Source: Buddleja alternifolia | Taxonomy: Eukaryota; Streptophyta; Magnoliopsida; Lamiales; Scrophulariaceae | Reading direction: 5' to 3' | Assembly: GCA_019426215.1 (NCBI GenBank) | Contig: CM033406.1 | Location: forward strand, 4,913,001-4,977,000 | Length of the DNA: 64,000 nucleotides | Shown here: piece after piece, positions 12,201 through 24,793 of the stretch | Position numbering within the stretch: position 1 is the stretch's first letter | How the letters are laid out: every line of letters begins with the position of its first letter | Position numbers and translations under genes: made by a program | Notes under the pieces: generated by a model | Told to the model about the DNA's origin: nothing | What the model saw: only the letters and a program-made list of their open reading frames with translations | The model's database searches: none

Positions 12201-15200
12201 TGGTTTGATGCCGTATCCAATCTATAATTCGACAATTCTCTGTCCTCCGGTTGATCATTTGGTATCAAGGCTACTTTTGCATACCGGCAAATCAAGGAAT
12301 AAAGTGCAAATGTCCCTCCTGAAAATTCAAATGACGTGCTCTTATAATAATATAGCTAGGATATATCTAAACTATGTACTAAACTATATATAATAGCTTG
12401 TTTGATACAAGGGAATGAGGATTCCAAGAAAGACCATTCCCATTATTCATTCCCACTTCATGTTTGGTAAGACTGCTCTTATAATTAACAGTATTATAGC
12501 TAGGATATATCTAAACTACCTAATGATGTGTGTGTGTGTGTGTGTGTATAAGATAAATGTGAGTGATTAGATGGAATCATGGACCGTACCGTCGCCATTG
12601 TCATTAGCCCACAAAACAAGGAAGACATATTTGATCATGGGGACCAATATTAGGGTGTAAATGATGAGGGAAAGCACTCCCAAAATGTCGTCATTGTTTC
12701 CAATTCCGTCGGGGAAAGTGCTGGCATACACGTACAGTGGTGAGGTCCCGATGTCTCCATATATTACTCCAATGCTTTGAAACGCCAGATTTAGAGTCCT
12801 ACTCCAACTTGCCTGTTCATTCATTTGCCATTTTCGCTCATCAACATAATATTAGGTTTGAATCCAACATAAATAAGAGGGTGTTTGGGTAATCTCAAGG
12901 AGCTTATAAGTTCAGTAGAAGTGTTTGGATAATTCTTTTCGAGTGGAGCTTATAACCTCTCAAAAAATGATGTTAGGAACTTATAAGTCTTTTAAGATCT
13001 TAACATACATGTTAAATTGACCATTATAATTACAAAATTACCATTAGAATACATCTTTTAAGTTTCAGGATCTTATTTTATCAAACATTGAAACTCTTAT
13101 TTTTGAAATAAGATTTTATATTATATAAGCTCTAAGAACATTTTATAAGACAAACACCCTCTTACTGTGAAATTGAAACTATGAGTTCAATCTATAACTA
13201 ATTCTTCTATTATAATTTTGAAAACCAATAATAAACATCGTGTGTAATAACTTCTCAAAATATTTACTAGTCATTAAAAGAAAATCTATCCTCTTAAATT
13301 TAATATCTTTTTAGTAGTTGGAATTGAAAACCATTTAATTAGTTATTAGTAGAAGAAAATAAATCTTTTAGGAATAAGACACCATTTAACATAAAGAAAA
13401 AAATTATTTTGTGTAAAACACCTTAGAAATAACCAATACAAAATTTCCGTCCACAACCACTCTATCAAACACGAACTCTTGTCCATATTAATGGTATAAA
13501 GAAGGCAAAGACATTTGCATCCACAACAACCAGCATGGACACGAAAAACTTCAATCCCACAACTAACATTTCTACATAAACAAAAAGAAAATAGTTATTA
13601 ATTTTGATAATTCAAAATTTGTAGTGGTTAATTGTTATTAGTATTAGATCATTAGTTTGATAGAATGATCTAGTAGGAAAAAAACTATTCTAAGAAATGG
13701 AACTTTGCGCGTCAATAATGAAAGAGAAAAGAAATAGTAGTAATTGCGGGACATATTTGCACCAAGAAAACAAAATTGCGGGACATATGGATTATTATAC
13801 TTGATATTAAAGACATGTGTCTATTCAGAAACTATTGATGAATCCTTTCTTTACATGAAAGTATTTACTATTTATTCTAATATAAATATATTAAAGGATA
13901 CAGTGTTAAAACTATAACAGGCTAGCATAAATGGATTACTGACCTATATCTAGAAGTTCATATATACTTCAAGCTATTAGAATAAATAACAAATGTCAAA
14001 AAATGTGCTTGAAAATGAAGTCATATTAAGAATGTGATGTATTTTTTTGATCAATTATGAAAAAAAATTAGAGGTACGAGTATTCTCATTCAACATGATG
14101 TGTATAGTTATTTATCTTTAAAATCTCATAATACACTACATATTCAATAAGCTACCGCCACATAGAAATATAAATATTGATATCATAGCTTCGACACTAT
14201 TAAAATGAGTACTCATGATGAAAGAAAGAAATATACTTGTGCGGGTTACAAGGAAACCATATGATGTTAATGAAAAATTCGGAAAAATACATTTAGATTA
14301 AAGATTATATACAAGAAGGAACCTAAATATTTATATTTCTACAAACTACTAAGAGGGTGTTCTTGAAAAAAAAAACTTCTAAATTGTCTAAAACTATTCT
14401 AGTAAGATACTGTTTAGTAGAAGGAAACTAAACATTTAAATTTCTACGTTGTCTAAAATTACCAAGAGGCAAGAGGGTGTTCTTGAAAAAAGTTAATTGT
14501 ACATGAGAAGATGCACGAAAAAATATAATAGAGTTCTGAGGTAATATGATAGAAAAAATCAGTACAATAAAAGCTCGACTATCTAGATAGCACTTATTCA
14601 ATCCCAATTTTATAAGTGTCTTTTGACCAGTGTATAAGTTCAAAATGATATTTAAAATTATAACAAGTTTTAGGTTGTTAATTGTTATTAGTATCGTATC
14701 GTTACTTTAATTAAGTAGTTTAGAAGAGAAATTTCATTTCCTAAAATCTTAGTTTGGCTTGTCCTGAAAAGAAAGAAAACATAATGACTATGAAACCCTT
14801 GCAATCTTATATATGATGATAAAATATATACTCATATATTCTGAAAAAATTTATAATCATTTTTTTATGCAAAAGTATGAATACAAAAAAATTATTGATG
14901 TCTATAAAGATAAAATAAGACATGCTTGCACAAATAGAATATCATCCTACATCTAGAAATTATTATGTGCTTAAAGTTATTAAAATAAATAACTAATTAA
15001 GAAAGTGTATTTGAAAGTATAATCACACAAGTAACTGGAGCATGACTCTAATTTATCATCCACTTAATCATGGAAAGATTCATAAACACGAGAATTCTCA
15101 TGTAACTTATGTTTACATTGATCTTTTGTCTTTATAATATAATGAAGAAAATTATATAAAAAAATAATATTATGATGAGGAATATATATACACGGTATTA

Positions 15201-16381
15201 TTGCATATAGGAATAGAAGGATTGGGAATATATATACACGGTATTATTGCATATAGGAATAGAAGGATTGATATTTTATTTTCTATTTTACTAGAAAAAA
15301 TTATAGGACGAAACAAGTAGAGTGATAACAAGGAAGAACATACAATTTTAGTAGAAACAATTAAAACATATACTTCAATTGGTGATCATTTACAAAAACT
15401 CCTAGAAAATAATATTAGTATTCTGTCAAAAAATTATTTCACATTCAAATGCATCAATTAAGGATGCACAAACCAAAACGAAAAGGTATCAGAAGACATA
15501 CAAAGATGATCAATGTTTCTTCTGAAGAACTATTAGTGAATTAGTTAAATCGATATTTCAAAAAGATTCTTGACATAATTAAATTACCATTAATTTTACA
15601 ATTTCCCACCTTTATTTAGATCCTCATCAGGAAAACATGTGCAGTGCACGTGTATCTTTCTAGTTTATATGAATATAGATATAGTTGGTAGTTTTGGGAG
15701 AAATATTCATGCTAAAAATAAATTTATCTTATCATATTCCGAAAAGAAAATTATAAACTAGCATATATGGAGACTTCTAATGCATTAAATAAGTTTTTTT
15801 AATAAATTCAATAAATCAGAATACACTACAAGAAGGAAACTATATTAGTGGCAAAGCCGCAAAGCCAACAGAGATGTTTTGTTTTGCCACAATAATAATA
15901 TCACAAGCATAATTGTGATTTGCAAATATGCATAAGTGATATTGTTTACGATATAGTGACGCATATATAATAACGACTCAACCACAAATAAAACTGCTAA
16001 AATGACTTTATAGAAAAAAATTGGTCTGCATCTGTAACTAATTAAAATTTTAACAATTTATTCACAATTGATATGTCATTAAATTTGTTAAAATCATTAC
16101 ATATCATCAATTATTAATAACTTTAATATTAGTACTAGCATTTTATTTGTTCGTTTTTGTAGTGTAAAAATGATTGAAGAAGAAGAAGAAGAAGATACCT
16201 GAACGGAGACATGGTGGTGAGGTGGCTTAAAAGATACATTTCCGGCCTCCATGTTGAGGGAGTCGACACGGCGGAGCTTTGCCCACGAAACTTTTCTTTC
16301 AGCGGTAGTTGCGGCGGCGTTGGTGGTGGCTTCTCCCGGCATTTCTGTTGCGGTATTATTATTATTATTAGTCTCCGCCAT
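9226..16381 (-). CDS. HAK5: HAK/KUP/KT potassium transporter, HAK5-like (8 exons)
   Basis: A plasma-membrane K+/H+ symporter of the HAK/KUP/KT family. Exons (minus strand): 16381-16199, 12812-12590, 12318-12070, 11958-11920, 11824-11511, 10810-10696, 10598-10344, 10262-9226. They sum to 2415 nt, 804 residues plus TAA, with all phases consistent. Hallmarks are [10 protein letters not shown] in exon 2, [13 protein letters not shown] in exon 3, [12 protein letters not shown] in exon 5 and a C-terminal R-V-G-M-T-Y-E-I. The N-terminus is hydrophilic and many hydrophobic segments follow. Length and sequence fit HAK5 (cluster I), the high-affinity uptake system induced by K+ starvation; that assignment is from family knowledge. 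I see no stop or frameshift. Intron 6 is GC-AG, intron 7 is only 81 bp and exon 4 only 39 bp. Start ATG 16379-16381 is the first in frame after two TATA-like boxes. Confidence 0.93.
10880..11400. mobile_element. hAT-like non-autonomous element in HAK5 intron 5
   Basis: The ends form a long imperfect inverted repeat: the left arm (about 10884-10930) matches the reverse complement of the right arm (about 11353-11398), sharing the core CGAAATTGGG. The right end is CCCTG, as in hAT elements. An 8-bp direct repeat TATAATTT flanks it (10872-10879 and 11401-11408). The interior (11090-11350) is less AT-rich, with a CCCTAA-type word and CT-rich sequence resembling a captured 5' UTR. No open gene is supported. 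Confidence 0.65.
12531..12548. repeat. (TG)n microsatellite in HAK5 intron 2
   Basis: A run of TG dinucleotides just downstream of exon 2 on the transcribed strand, 40 bp from its donor site. Confidence 0.8.
12877..13161. mobile_element. MITE in HAK5 intron 1
   Basis: A 285-bp unit starts GAGGGTGTTTG and ends CAAACACCCTC, a near-perfect terminal inverted repeat. Internal inverted copies of a CTTATAAG word extend the stem. The termini resemble hAT or Harbinger MITEs. The target duplication is not clear, so the superfamily is left open. Confidence 0.75.
15179..15270. repeat. Perfect 46-bp tandem duplication in HAK5 intron 1
   Basis: 15179-15224 and 15225-15270 are identical. The unit starts GGAATATATATACACGG and ends AAGGATTG. 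Complete identity suggests a recent duplication. Confidence 0.9.
15824..16164. mobile_element. Short CACTA-type non-autonomous element in HAK5 intron 1
   Basis: Begins CACTACAAGAAG and ends TTTTTGTAGTG; the ends are inverted repeats sharing CACTACAA. At 341 bp it has no coding capacity. The 3-bp flanks (ATA and TAA) do not match, so the target duplication is degraded or a boundary is slightly off. It lies 34 bp from the exon 1 donor site. Confidence 0.7.
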
Positions 16382-16426
16382 TTTTCCTCAGTCGTTGTGT
16401 ACTCTACTGCTGAGGCTGTGTTCGGT

Positions 16427-16457
16427 ATTATATAGGCTTCAAGTATTCATATATAGT
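16427..16457 (-). promoter_or_regulatory. HAK5 core promoter, TATA-like boxes
   Basis: On the minus strand a CTATATATG box (about 16449-16457) and a CCTATATAAT box (about 16427-16436) lie 45-75 nt upstream of the HAK5 start codon. Either could serve as TATA box and would give a short 5' leader. Position and sequence only; the transcription start is not known. Confidence 0.45.
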
Positions 16458-16847
16458 CAAACCTCCAATCCCATTATTATTTTATGTTAAATTTCTTTAT
16501 CGTACTTGTCAAATCCTAAGTCCAATGAATCGACGTGTTTGTTTGTTGGCTAATTATTTATGTGTATTATTAGTGTGAGATTACCAAAAGAAAAAAAAAT
16601 TGTTTAGGCTCACCACTTAATAATAATTCATTTATTTAATCGCTCTTTATTACCCCACGCCATCTCAAGATTGTAATTTGTACCTTTGTCCCTGTTTCGT
16701 TTAAAAAACAAACTAGACTGGAGTAGATCCAATTGCGCGTTCCAAGCTCCGCAATAATCTATATCTTGAGATTATCTTTCAACCCCTGCATTCGACACGC
16801 TATTTCGGTGGTTCAAGTCGTTAAATTAGAAGTTGATTATTATCATC

Positions 16848-17290
16848 GAATGCAATAATAAGATGAAGGATAAAATTCAAGTTCGGATAAAAATTATCTC
16901 TCAGATACTTAAATCTGACAAAAGATAATCTTATACCTACGTGAGAATCTTTCTTTTGAATACGATAAAGATGAACGGCCTAATTATCGTCTTCGAATGA
17001 AATAGTAACAGAATGAAGGAAAAATTCAAGTTAAGATAAAAATTACATCTCCGATGCTTAAATCTGAATGAAAGATAATTTTATACATCCATGAGAATCT
17101 CTCGATCGAATGTATTATTTTTCAACCCCTGCGTTCGAGTCGCATTAATTGAAGTTTTAGTTGTTCATTTCGAATATGAGAATGACGAATGAAAAACTCA
17201 AGTCAAGATACAAATTACCTATCCGATACTTAAATCTGAATAAAGGATAATTTATATCTCCATGAAAGTCTTCAATTCTGAAAAATTATA
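16848..17290. repeat. Degenerate three-copy repeat upstream of HAK5
   Basis: Three diverged copies of a unit of about 110 bp (roughly 16848-16960, 16996-17105 and 17180-17290) share the order CGAATG, then TTCAAGT, then CTTAAATCTGA, then AAAGATAA, then a GAGAATCT-type end. Between copies are related phrases starting CAACCCCTGC. Origin unknown. Confidence 0.65.
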
Positions 17291-17917
17291 AGCAGGCGAA
17301 TGCTGATACAAGCCTTGAAGGCAAATCCCATCGAGTCTAACACTAAACTACATTACAGCTTCTCCTAATTTACGCTAAGAACTACTCCTACATTATGCTA
17401 TGAACTACTCCTAAGGCTAGAGTTAATTCTATGAAAATGTAGAAGTTTTTGATCTTGATCCACCTCTTTCTTCTTTTCTCTTCGCGCTTATATACACCAC
17501 TTCTTTTGTCGGTTTTTTCGTAACCTCCACGTTCTCCTCTGCTTTGGGAACCGCCGTCAACTCCCTCTTCAAATTTCTCTGATTTTGGCGCCCGAGTTTA
17601 AGTTGATTTTTCTGGGTTCGGGCTTATCCTTTCTCTTATCCTTATTGGGCTGCTCCATACTTTTTTTCGAATGTTCTATTTGTCTTTGTTCTTGATTTCT
17701 TCAAACCTAGATTCATTCGACTTTACCCAAGTCATTCCTTTTTCGGGCTTTACTCGAACATAAGCCCAATTTGATTATTATTTTCCAATTACTTCTTTAT
17801 TGGGCCTTTTTTAATTCGAAAAGCCCGTTTAGTATTTTTAAGTGTAAACAGTCCCTTCACGTGTACTCCTCACCAACTATTATACTCATTTTTATTTCTT
17901 TGTGGACATTTTGTTTA

Positions 17918-20143
17918 GGCTATGAATGGTTAGGTTTTTTTGTTAGGATTATGTCCTCAGATGCTATAGAGGATAGAATGTATAGGGCATATATCTTGTA
18001 TTGAACTTAAACTCTTCTTAAATAAAAGACATTATTGAGTTTTCACTTAGTTCTTATCTGCATCTATAAGTTGTGTAAAACGTTTTGTCCATGTTTTCAG
18101 TGCGATCCCTCTACTTCCTATGGGATAGGAAGATTGACACTAGAGAGATCGATCTTGATTACTAAAATAAGTTCGCAAGTAATATGAAGTCTTTAATGGA
18201 CAAATAAAGCTTCGAATACTTGTACAATCTTAGCTCCGACATGGGAGTGCCTGGCTGATCATGTGATGATAGGAGATTAAGATTGTAGACACGTCAGTGG
18301 AACTGATATGTTCGAACACGACTCGCATCGGTTTTGTCACATGGGTTTTCACTCTGTGACTGTCAATGACGGAACTGATTATGCGAAATAGGTATATGTG
18401 AACCTTTGACCTGAAGTATCAAGCTGAAGATGCACTTGTGACGTCAAGTGCTTCACTAGAGTAGTTAGACCCAATTCACCCTTTCGTAGGGTCAACCTCG
18501 AAATGCGGACTGGATGGGCAAGTGGTAATCTTAGCAGATATCTAATATGGGATTGTTCTCTCATAAGTGAATGAATATGTACCCTATGTAATTATAGATA
18601 AATAGAGATCAAAGTCTTTGGCCAAAACAAACGAGACGATTGTGCTTGGCACTAAATCGATCTCAATGATCTCGTATTTATTATGATTTATACATATGGT
18701 TAAGTCCAGTGAGTTTGACATAACCATGACTCTCACTTGACCGGGGAACGTGAATAAAGGGTTTATATGTATACGGTATTTACGAATGGAAGGTTTCGGA
18801 ATGATCCTATCATTCGTTTTCGTTTGGGTTACGAAGTGGGCCACCTGACTCGCTAGGTGTTACCCACTTCCCTTGGTTTCCTCTCATTGCCAAACAAAAT
18901 GAATCTAAAGAGTCGCGCTAAAGGATTGACAAAGAAAAATGAAGAAAAAGGAATTTCTATTATTTCTTCTGGGAGTTTTAATTTATTGGATAAATTAAAT
19001 AATTAATTATTCATTAGATGAAATAATTAATTATAATAATAAGATTAATTATTAATTAATTTCCTTGTGAAATATATTAATGAATTAATTTATCTAATTA
19101 ATTTGGTTATTTAATTAATTAATTAATTTATTAGATATAATAAATTATTAGTTGAAATAAGAAATTAATTAAACAAAACAAATCCCGGGCTAAATAAGTA
19201 GTCCAATTGGACGCCTATGAGGCCTCAAAGTGGCGTCTTTGAGAGGCCACATATTAGGGCTCTTTTGTTTTAACTTGTTCAATAAGTCATGAGGTATATA
19301 AGGACTCTTTGACTTAGAACAAGTAAGAAGAAGGAGAATACACAACTCTGATAACTCTCAAAAGAAAGAAAAATATTCCTCCTCTCCTCTATACCTAGCC
19401 GTCGACCACAGAAAAAGAAAAAAGGGGATTTTTCGTTTGTTGATCCGTGCGTGACGATTTAGAGACAACATATTTTCGTTGTTCGGATCAAGTTCAAGTT
19501 TGAAGAATCAAACCAAAGGATTGAAGATTTGGAAGCTTCAATATTTCGAGTTTGGAGAAGAAGAAGTTTTTCTCCATCATCATATTCATATCAACGAGTA
19601 AGTTTTATTCGTTATACGCTTTTAGATTCAATTTTGCGAATTAGAGTACCAATTGGGTTTTTGTTTTAATTTTGGAAATCCATTTCGCTGCGTTTATGCT
19701 TTTTTGAACGAAACCCAGCATTTTTGAGTTGCATTTTTATTTTCTGGATCACCAGAAAATGAAAATGCACACTCCAAGGTAAATTCTACAAAAAATACTC
19801 AAATTTTAAATCCTACTACACATTCCCCTATATAACTACTCATGATTTTATCAATTCAATCACTTCATTTTCTCTTTTCATTAATTACCTAATTCAACTA
19901 TCCAACACATTCCCTTTCTTACTTTATCATAAATAAAATATTATTCTAATTTTTTCTCCTATTATCATTACATATATAACTAATTCAATCAATTTTATAT
20001 CACATCTACACAATTTCCAAACATTTCTTAAAAACAAATCCAAACAAACAAAAAAAAATTAATATTTTCACACGAATTTCTATAATACACATTCTCTAAT
20101 AAAAACTCAAAATTCATTTTCGAAAACACAATCATACAGAGCC
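17918..20143. mobile_element. Tourist-like MITE split by a solo LTR
   Basis: The left end GGCTATGAATGG (17918) and the right end, reverse complement GGCTCTGTATGAT (20143), form an imperfect terminal inverted repeat. Both sides carry TTA (17915-17917 and 20144-20146), the Harbinger/Tourist target duplication. Without the inserted LTR the MITE is about 440 bp. A related GGCTCTGT end occurs at 40413-40954. Confidence 0.65.
17941..19720 (+). mobile_element. Solo LTR of the Copia-1 family
   Basis: 1780 bp, near-identical to the LTR at 5792-7575, beginning TGTTAGGATT and ending CCCAGCA. A 5-bp target duplication TTTTT flanks it (17936-17940 and 19721-19725). There is no internal region, so it is the product of LTR-LTR recombination. 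A base change in the terminal AACA has given AGCA. Confidence 0.93.
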
Positions 20144-20146
20144 TTA

Positions 20147-21975
20147 GGAATATTTTGTTGAAAAATGGGTTTTGGACAAACCAACTAATCATATATCAAT
20201 TATAAAGTGTTCATTTTGTGCTAGATTACTCTTCGTCGAATATATATTAATCACATACCTACTGTTTCTAATTATAAATTCGATATATATATTAATCAGA
20301 TATAAATTGTACAATAAGTTGAAGGCAACTTTGTCCAAAGAAAATACGGTTGGTGAATAGGAGAGGGTAAATGAATATGAATATTTTGATAGTTTAGAGT
20401 TAAATTTAATGTGAGAATTTTTATTAATGGGTGTAAACTGTATATTAATTCTATAAAATACGAGTTTTCTGATCAACTAATATGTAAGAATCAATAATTA
20501 TATCTCTCTTTACCTAGCAATTAAATTTAAGATCATTTATCAATTAATGAACTTAGTAATCTAGATCCAATATGTAGATACAAACTCAGTAGAAATTAAA
20601 TATATGAAGTAATTAACATGAACTAACATTTAAGTATTACGGGCTGCTTCACTCATTCACACAATTTTCAAAAGTGTATGTGTTCTCATGAAATTGGAGT
20701 CGGTCTTAAAAGACTTTAGACAAATTGGATTATTATTTTCGCATACTCCAGGCTTCTTCTTCCTTCAACAAATTAACTTTAAGTACTCCTATTCTTTTAA
20801 AGTTAATTATAACAAGCTTTATTTAATTTTCGTACTAAAGAAAATGGCAAAAATGTAAATTAGTAAGTTCGAGCTAATTTAATTCTTTTAAATGGTTTTT
20901 TTTTAGAGTATTTTAAATGGATTTGTGATGCATGACAAAATCCTTGTTAATTTTGGTTTATTACACATTGTGACAAATAAATAAAATGAGAATTGGTATT
21001 GGAGCTCCACATTTATCTATCTCTCTAAACAAATTAAATAATACCTATTTATTATAAAAAAAGGTTTTTTCTTAAAAGTTAAAAGATAAATATGCCTTTT
21101 AATAATAATTTAATCTTTTTCACATTCTCTTAATAATTTAGCCTAAAATTGATTTACAAATGTGTAATATTGGATGATACGTACTTGTACTCAAGCTTTA
21201 AAAAATATCATTCAGAAACATGAAACTAGTGTGTAGAGGATATTTATTTTAACATTTTTGTGCGTTGAAATATAAATATATATTTACTGTCTTTTTAAAT
21301 ATACACAAACTGAGAAATTATTAGATACTTCTAATTTTTTTTCCCGTTTGTTTTTTAAGGGATGTAGCTTCTTTGAGCATTTATTTATGCCTAAATCGTG
21401 CTACAATAGATTGACTATTATATCAATCAACTTGAAATTGAAGATGTTCTAAATTTTTCATCAGCAATGATTTAGGATTATGAAAGTTACGAACTATTCA
21501 ATTTTTGAGTTTGTATTTGTTAATTGCTATATAACAAGATGGTGAAAACAATATAATAATTTGTTTTGATGACATAGTTTTGAATCTAATTTTGAAGTTT
21601 ATAATGATTTTAGATTCTATTAGCATCATATTCATATTTTGATTAAAAGACTCAAATTATAGCTTTTATAGTAAATTATGAATGAAGAGATTTACACCTA
21701 CGTGTGAGATAATAATACTTTGTCCGAGGTAGTTGTATAAGTTGTGATTTATAACAAATGACGCTGCAACATAAAACAAAGTCATTTATAATAGAAGTTT
21801 CTAGTTATAATGTTCACAATTAGAGAAGTTGTTGCTTTAATTTAGTCAAAACTATTTAACTTCTTTTTTGGGAAAATCTAATTATATGTTTGTGATTAGT
21901 CATACAATATAAAATCTATACCGATCACATAATAAGTGTATTTTAGTTGTCATGAGATTGCCTTGGTTGATACCA
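20147..21975. other. AT-rich intergenic DNA, no gene seen
   Basis: No domain, RNA gene or convincing mobile element is recognisable between the MITE and the Mutator-like element. The short ORFs near 20172-20476 are low-complexity and overlap on opposite strands. Confidence 0.6.
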
Positions 21976-22232
21976 AATTTAATAGAGATAATAACCTTTA
22001 TGGTCCCCCGTCTTTTTAGTTTGTATCACTTGAGTCCCTCATGTAATAATTTTATCACTTAAGTCCCTTAGGTCATTATTTTCGTATCACTTAAGTCCTT
22101 ACTGGGTTTTATTGAAAAATATTATTTCAAAAAAGTCCTTTATGTTTTGATTACTCTCAAAAATAGTCTCATAAAAGAAAAATAATCTTTATATTTACTA
22201 TTTAATGCAAAAGAAAGATCCTTCTTGAAAAA

Positions 22233-22245
22233 TGATATCAGAGCC
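22233..22245 (+). promoter_or_regulatory. Pararetrovirus primer-binding site (tRNA-iMet type)
   Basis: TGATATCAGAGCC differs by one base from the family consensus that pairs with the 3' end of initiator tRNA-Met. It marks the minus-strand start point and conventional nucleotide 1 of the viral map. Confidence 0.75.
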
Positions 22246-22320
22246 TAGGTTTATTGACGAAATATTTAAAATTGGTTACATAAAGTTATTTTATCCCTAA
22301 CGGAGTAGAATCAAACAAGT

Positions 22321-22629
22321 ATGGAATCGAACAATTGGTCGATTTATGAAGAAAACAAGGAGTATTTCCAGATTCTGGAAACACAAAGGAGTAAGCGGAT
22401 AGATAAACTTATCCGAAAAGCCAAGAAGATTTCATATGAAATCAAGAGAGAGATAGCTAAAGGTGAAACAAAGACACCTATAGCTGATCTACCAGCATCG
22501 ATAAGATATTACCAAAGGAAATTATCGCTCAACGATAACTTCAAAGGCAATATCGCGAGTGATTTACAACTTGCAGAGATCCAAGGCAAATGGCCAGGGA
22601 AAGCGAATAAAGGTAACCCTTTTATTTAA
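22321..22629 (+). CDS. Pararetrovirus ORF1, small protein of unknown function
   Basis: 102 codons from ATG to TAA, about 75 nt after the primer-binding site. The product is charged, rich in Lys, Glu and Ile, with no domain I recognise. By position it matches the small first ORF of badnaviruses and tungroviruses, whose function is poorly known. The frame is uninterrupted, unlike most of the copy. ORF2 starts 14 nt downstream. The call as a viral gene rests on position. Confidence 0.6.
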   Translation: MESNNWSIYEENKEYFQILETQRSKRIDKLIRKAKKISYEIKREIAKGETKTPIADLPASIRYYQRKLSLNDNFKGNIASDLQLAEIQGKWPGKANKGNPFI

Positions 22630-22642
22630 TTCATTTATAATT

Positions 22643-23014
22643 ATGAATTGGAAAGAGATTGAACCGGATATCTCTAAGCTCTCTAAAAACCTTAGAGAAA
22701 TCCAAAAGACAGTTCAAGATTATCGACATAGGATAGAACATCTACCTATGAAAATCGAAAACTTGAACCAAAAACTTGAGGAAATCCTCAAGATTCTTCC
22801 AGATCTAAATAGATCTATAATGGATCTAAAGTCAATAGCACAAGATCTGAAAGAAAAATAGGGTATCTCGGGTACGTTCAAACCAAAAAAGGAACGAATC
22901 AGTGATGCACTGGGAAGAGTTCCTCTTCTACATCAGAAGGGCAAGGCGACGGAAATTCCAAAACCAAAAACTCAGGAAGATCTAATTAATGAAATCCTTA
23001 GAAATATAAATTAA
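22643..23014 (+). pseudogene. Pararetrovirus ORF2, coiled-coil protein
   Basis: The first 72 codons form a heptad-rich, coiled-coil-like helix with many Leu and Ile (L-S-K-L-S-K-N-L, then I-E-N-L-N-Q-K-L). In position and character it resembles ORF2 or the virion-associated protein of badnaviruses and tungroviruses. A TAG at 22859-22861 interrupts it. The same frame stays open for 50 more codons, with a basic Pro/Lys-rich tail, to TAA 23012-23014, so the TAG is probably a later nonsense change. The stop lies next to the presumed start of the capsid ORF, as overlapping or abutting ORFs do in this family. Confidence 0.55.
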
Positions 23015-24311
23015 TATAGATATTTCAAGGGTAGATCCTTCAGATCTTCAAGAACTAGATGAGTCTTTTTCTCAACTAGAATTTGTGGATTTGGTTAATG
23101 TCAAAGCCAATGAAACAAATCCTCTGGCTTTAACAATGCCAGGAGAAAGTTCCGCATCTAATAATCCCCCACCAGATGAAACGATGCTAGAAAGTGGTGA
23201 TTTACATACAAACGCGCGACCTGCTCTTGGTGGTACAACGTTCAGAGCAAATCCCATAAGAAATTCAAATAGGATACCAGAAAATACACCTTGAGCAAGG
23301 ACTATGTTACAACCCTTGCATTTATACGGTACTATCCTTAATTTGGATGTTATAGATTTCAGAAACATCGAAAAATTAATCGATGAATGGGTAGCAGCTA
23401 TAAAGATAGCAGCAACCACATTGGATCTGGATAAAGAAAACTTCATTAGATCAATGGAGTTAAGCTTGGAAGGATTGGTAAAAACCGGATGGGAACATAC
23501 CCCTGAAACAACCAAGCAAGGAGTCTTAGAAGGAGAATCTAAAAGCACTATTGCAGAAAGATTCGGAAGACTCATTAAATTACATTTTATCGGAGATGGA
23601 TACTTCGATCAAAATAATACGAAAAAAACCAGAGAGTATACACAGGATCTTTATGGTATTGAATTAAGAAACATTTGTACAGTAGATGAATACATCTTTT
23701 GGTTTCGCAAGTACTTCTTTCAGAGTGACGTAACCCCAGAAATTGCGGCACCAATGTTCTTCACAAGAATTTGCAGTTCTTGGACGGAATGTTAACACAA
23801 TCCTACAAGGTACCAGTAGGGCAACTTGATTCAGTAGTCAGACGTATGTCTTTCTTAAAAGACAAACTGAAGGACTAATGTTATCAAACGTCTCTTCAAA
23901 AGAACATGAAAAAGCTTAGAGGAAAAATAAACAAAACCCCTCTTTGCTGTGACAATAATGATTTTCCAACAATTATTGGAGAATCAATTGAGCAAAGAAA
24001 GAAGAGAAAGTAGTTTGTAAGCTCTGATACTCGGAGTCACAAAAGGTGATCTTCTTTCGGACGAAAGTTTTGGCGGTCTAAATCAAAAGCCCGATCTTAC
24101 AAATCTAGCTAGAGATCAGGACCGACAAGGGTGTCTTCCCAAGGATCTAGAAAATCTGATGGAAAAACTCCCACAAGATGAACTTTCAGAAGGGCTCATA
24201 CCGGTACAAATGAAAGTTTCAAAGATTGCAACTGCTGGACATGTGGAGCCCATGGCCATATTTCACCAGATTGTCCGCAAATAAGTGGTGAATTAAAACA
24301 ATTTAAAGCCA

Positions 24312-24490
24312 CAATACTACAGAAATGACCTATTACGGCGGTTTTTTTTTACCTATTACAACGGTTTTAACCGCTGTAATTGGTTCAGGCCAATTACAGC
24401 GGTTTTTGAACCGCTGTAATAGATTTTGCTCCGAATTTTTTTTTTTACACCTATTATAGCGGTTTTATGAAAAACCGCTATAATAGGTGT
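24312..24490. repeat. CACTA left subterminal repeats
   Basis: Alternating forward and inverted CCGCTGTAAT/ATTACAGCGG words, some with changes (CCGCTATAAT), adjoin the left terminus. These palindromic arrays can fold into stems and are the likely binding sites for the element's accessory protein (family knowledge). Confidence 0.85.
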
Positions 24491-24793
24491 ATTTTTTTTT
24501 TTTTTGCTGTACTGTACAAAATTTAATGTAACCAGCTTCCCACAAGCTCAAAATTCAACACACTAACACAACAAACCATAAAATCAATTCAAAATGAACA
24601 ACAAACGTGAAACCCAAAATTAACTTCACCAAATTAAATGATCATCTCTAACAACAAAAATCAACAAATGTATTGTTCCAATTCGCATAATCTCCAACAA
24701 ATCAAATGTTACGCATAATCTCCAACAATTGATAATGAGTTTACAATCAATTAAATACAACAAATCAAATAAAAATTTACAACAATCTACAAC

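Noticed and set aside
16211..16490. Plus-strand ORFs opposite HAK5 exon 1
   Set aside because: They are shadows of the coding exon and its promoter; the minus-strand exon carries the family N-terminal motif and a good donor site.
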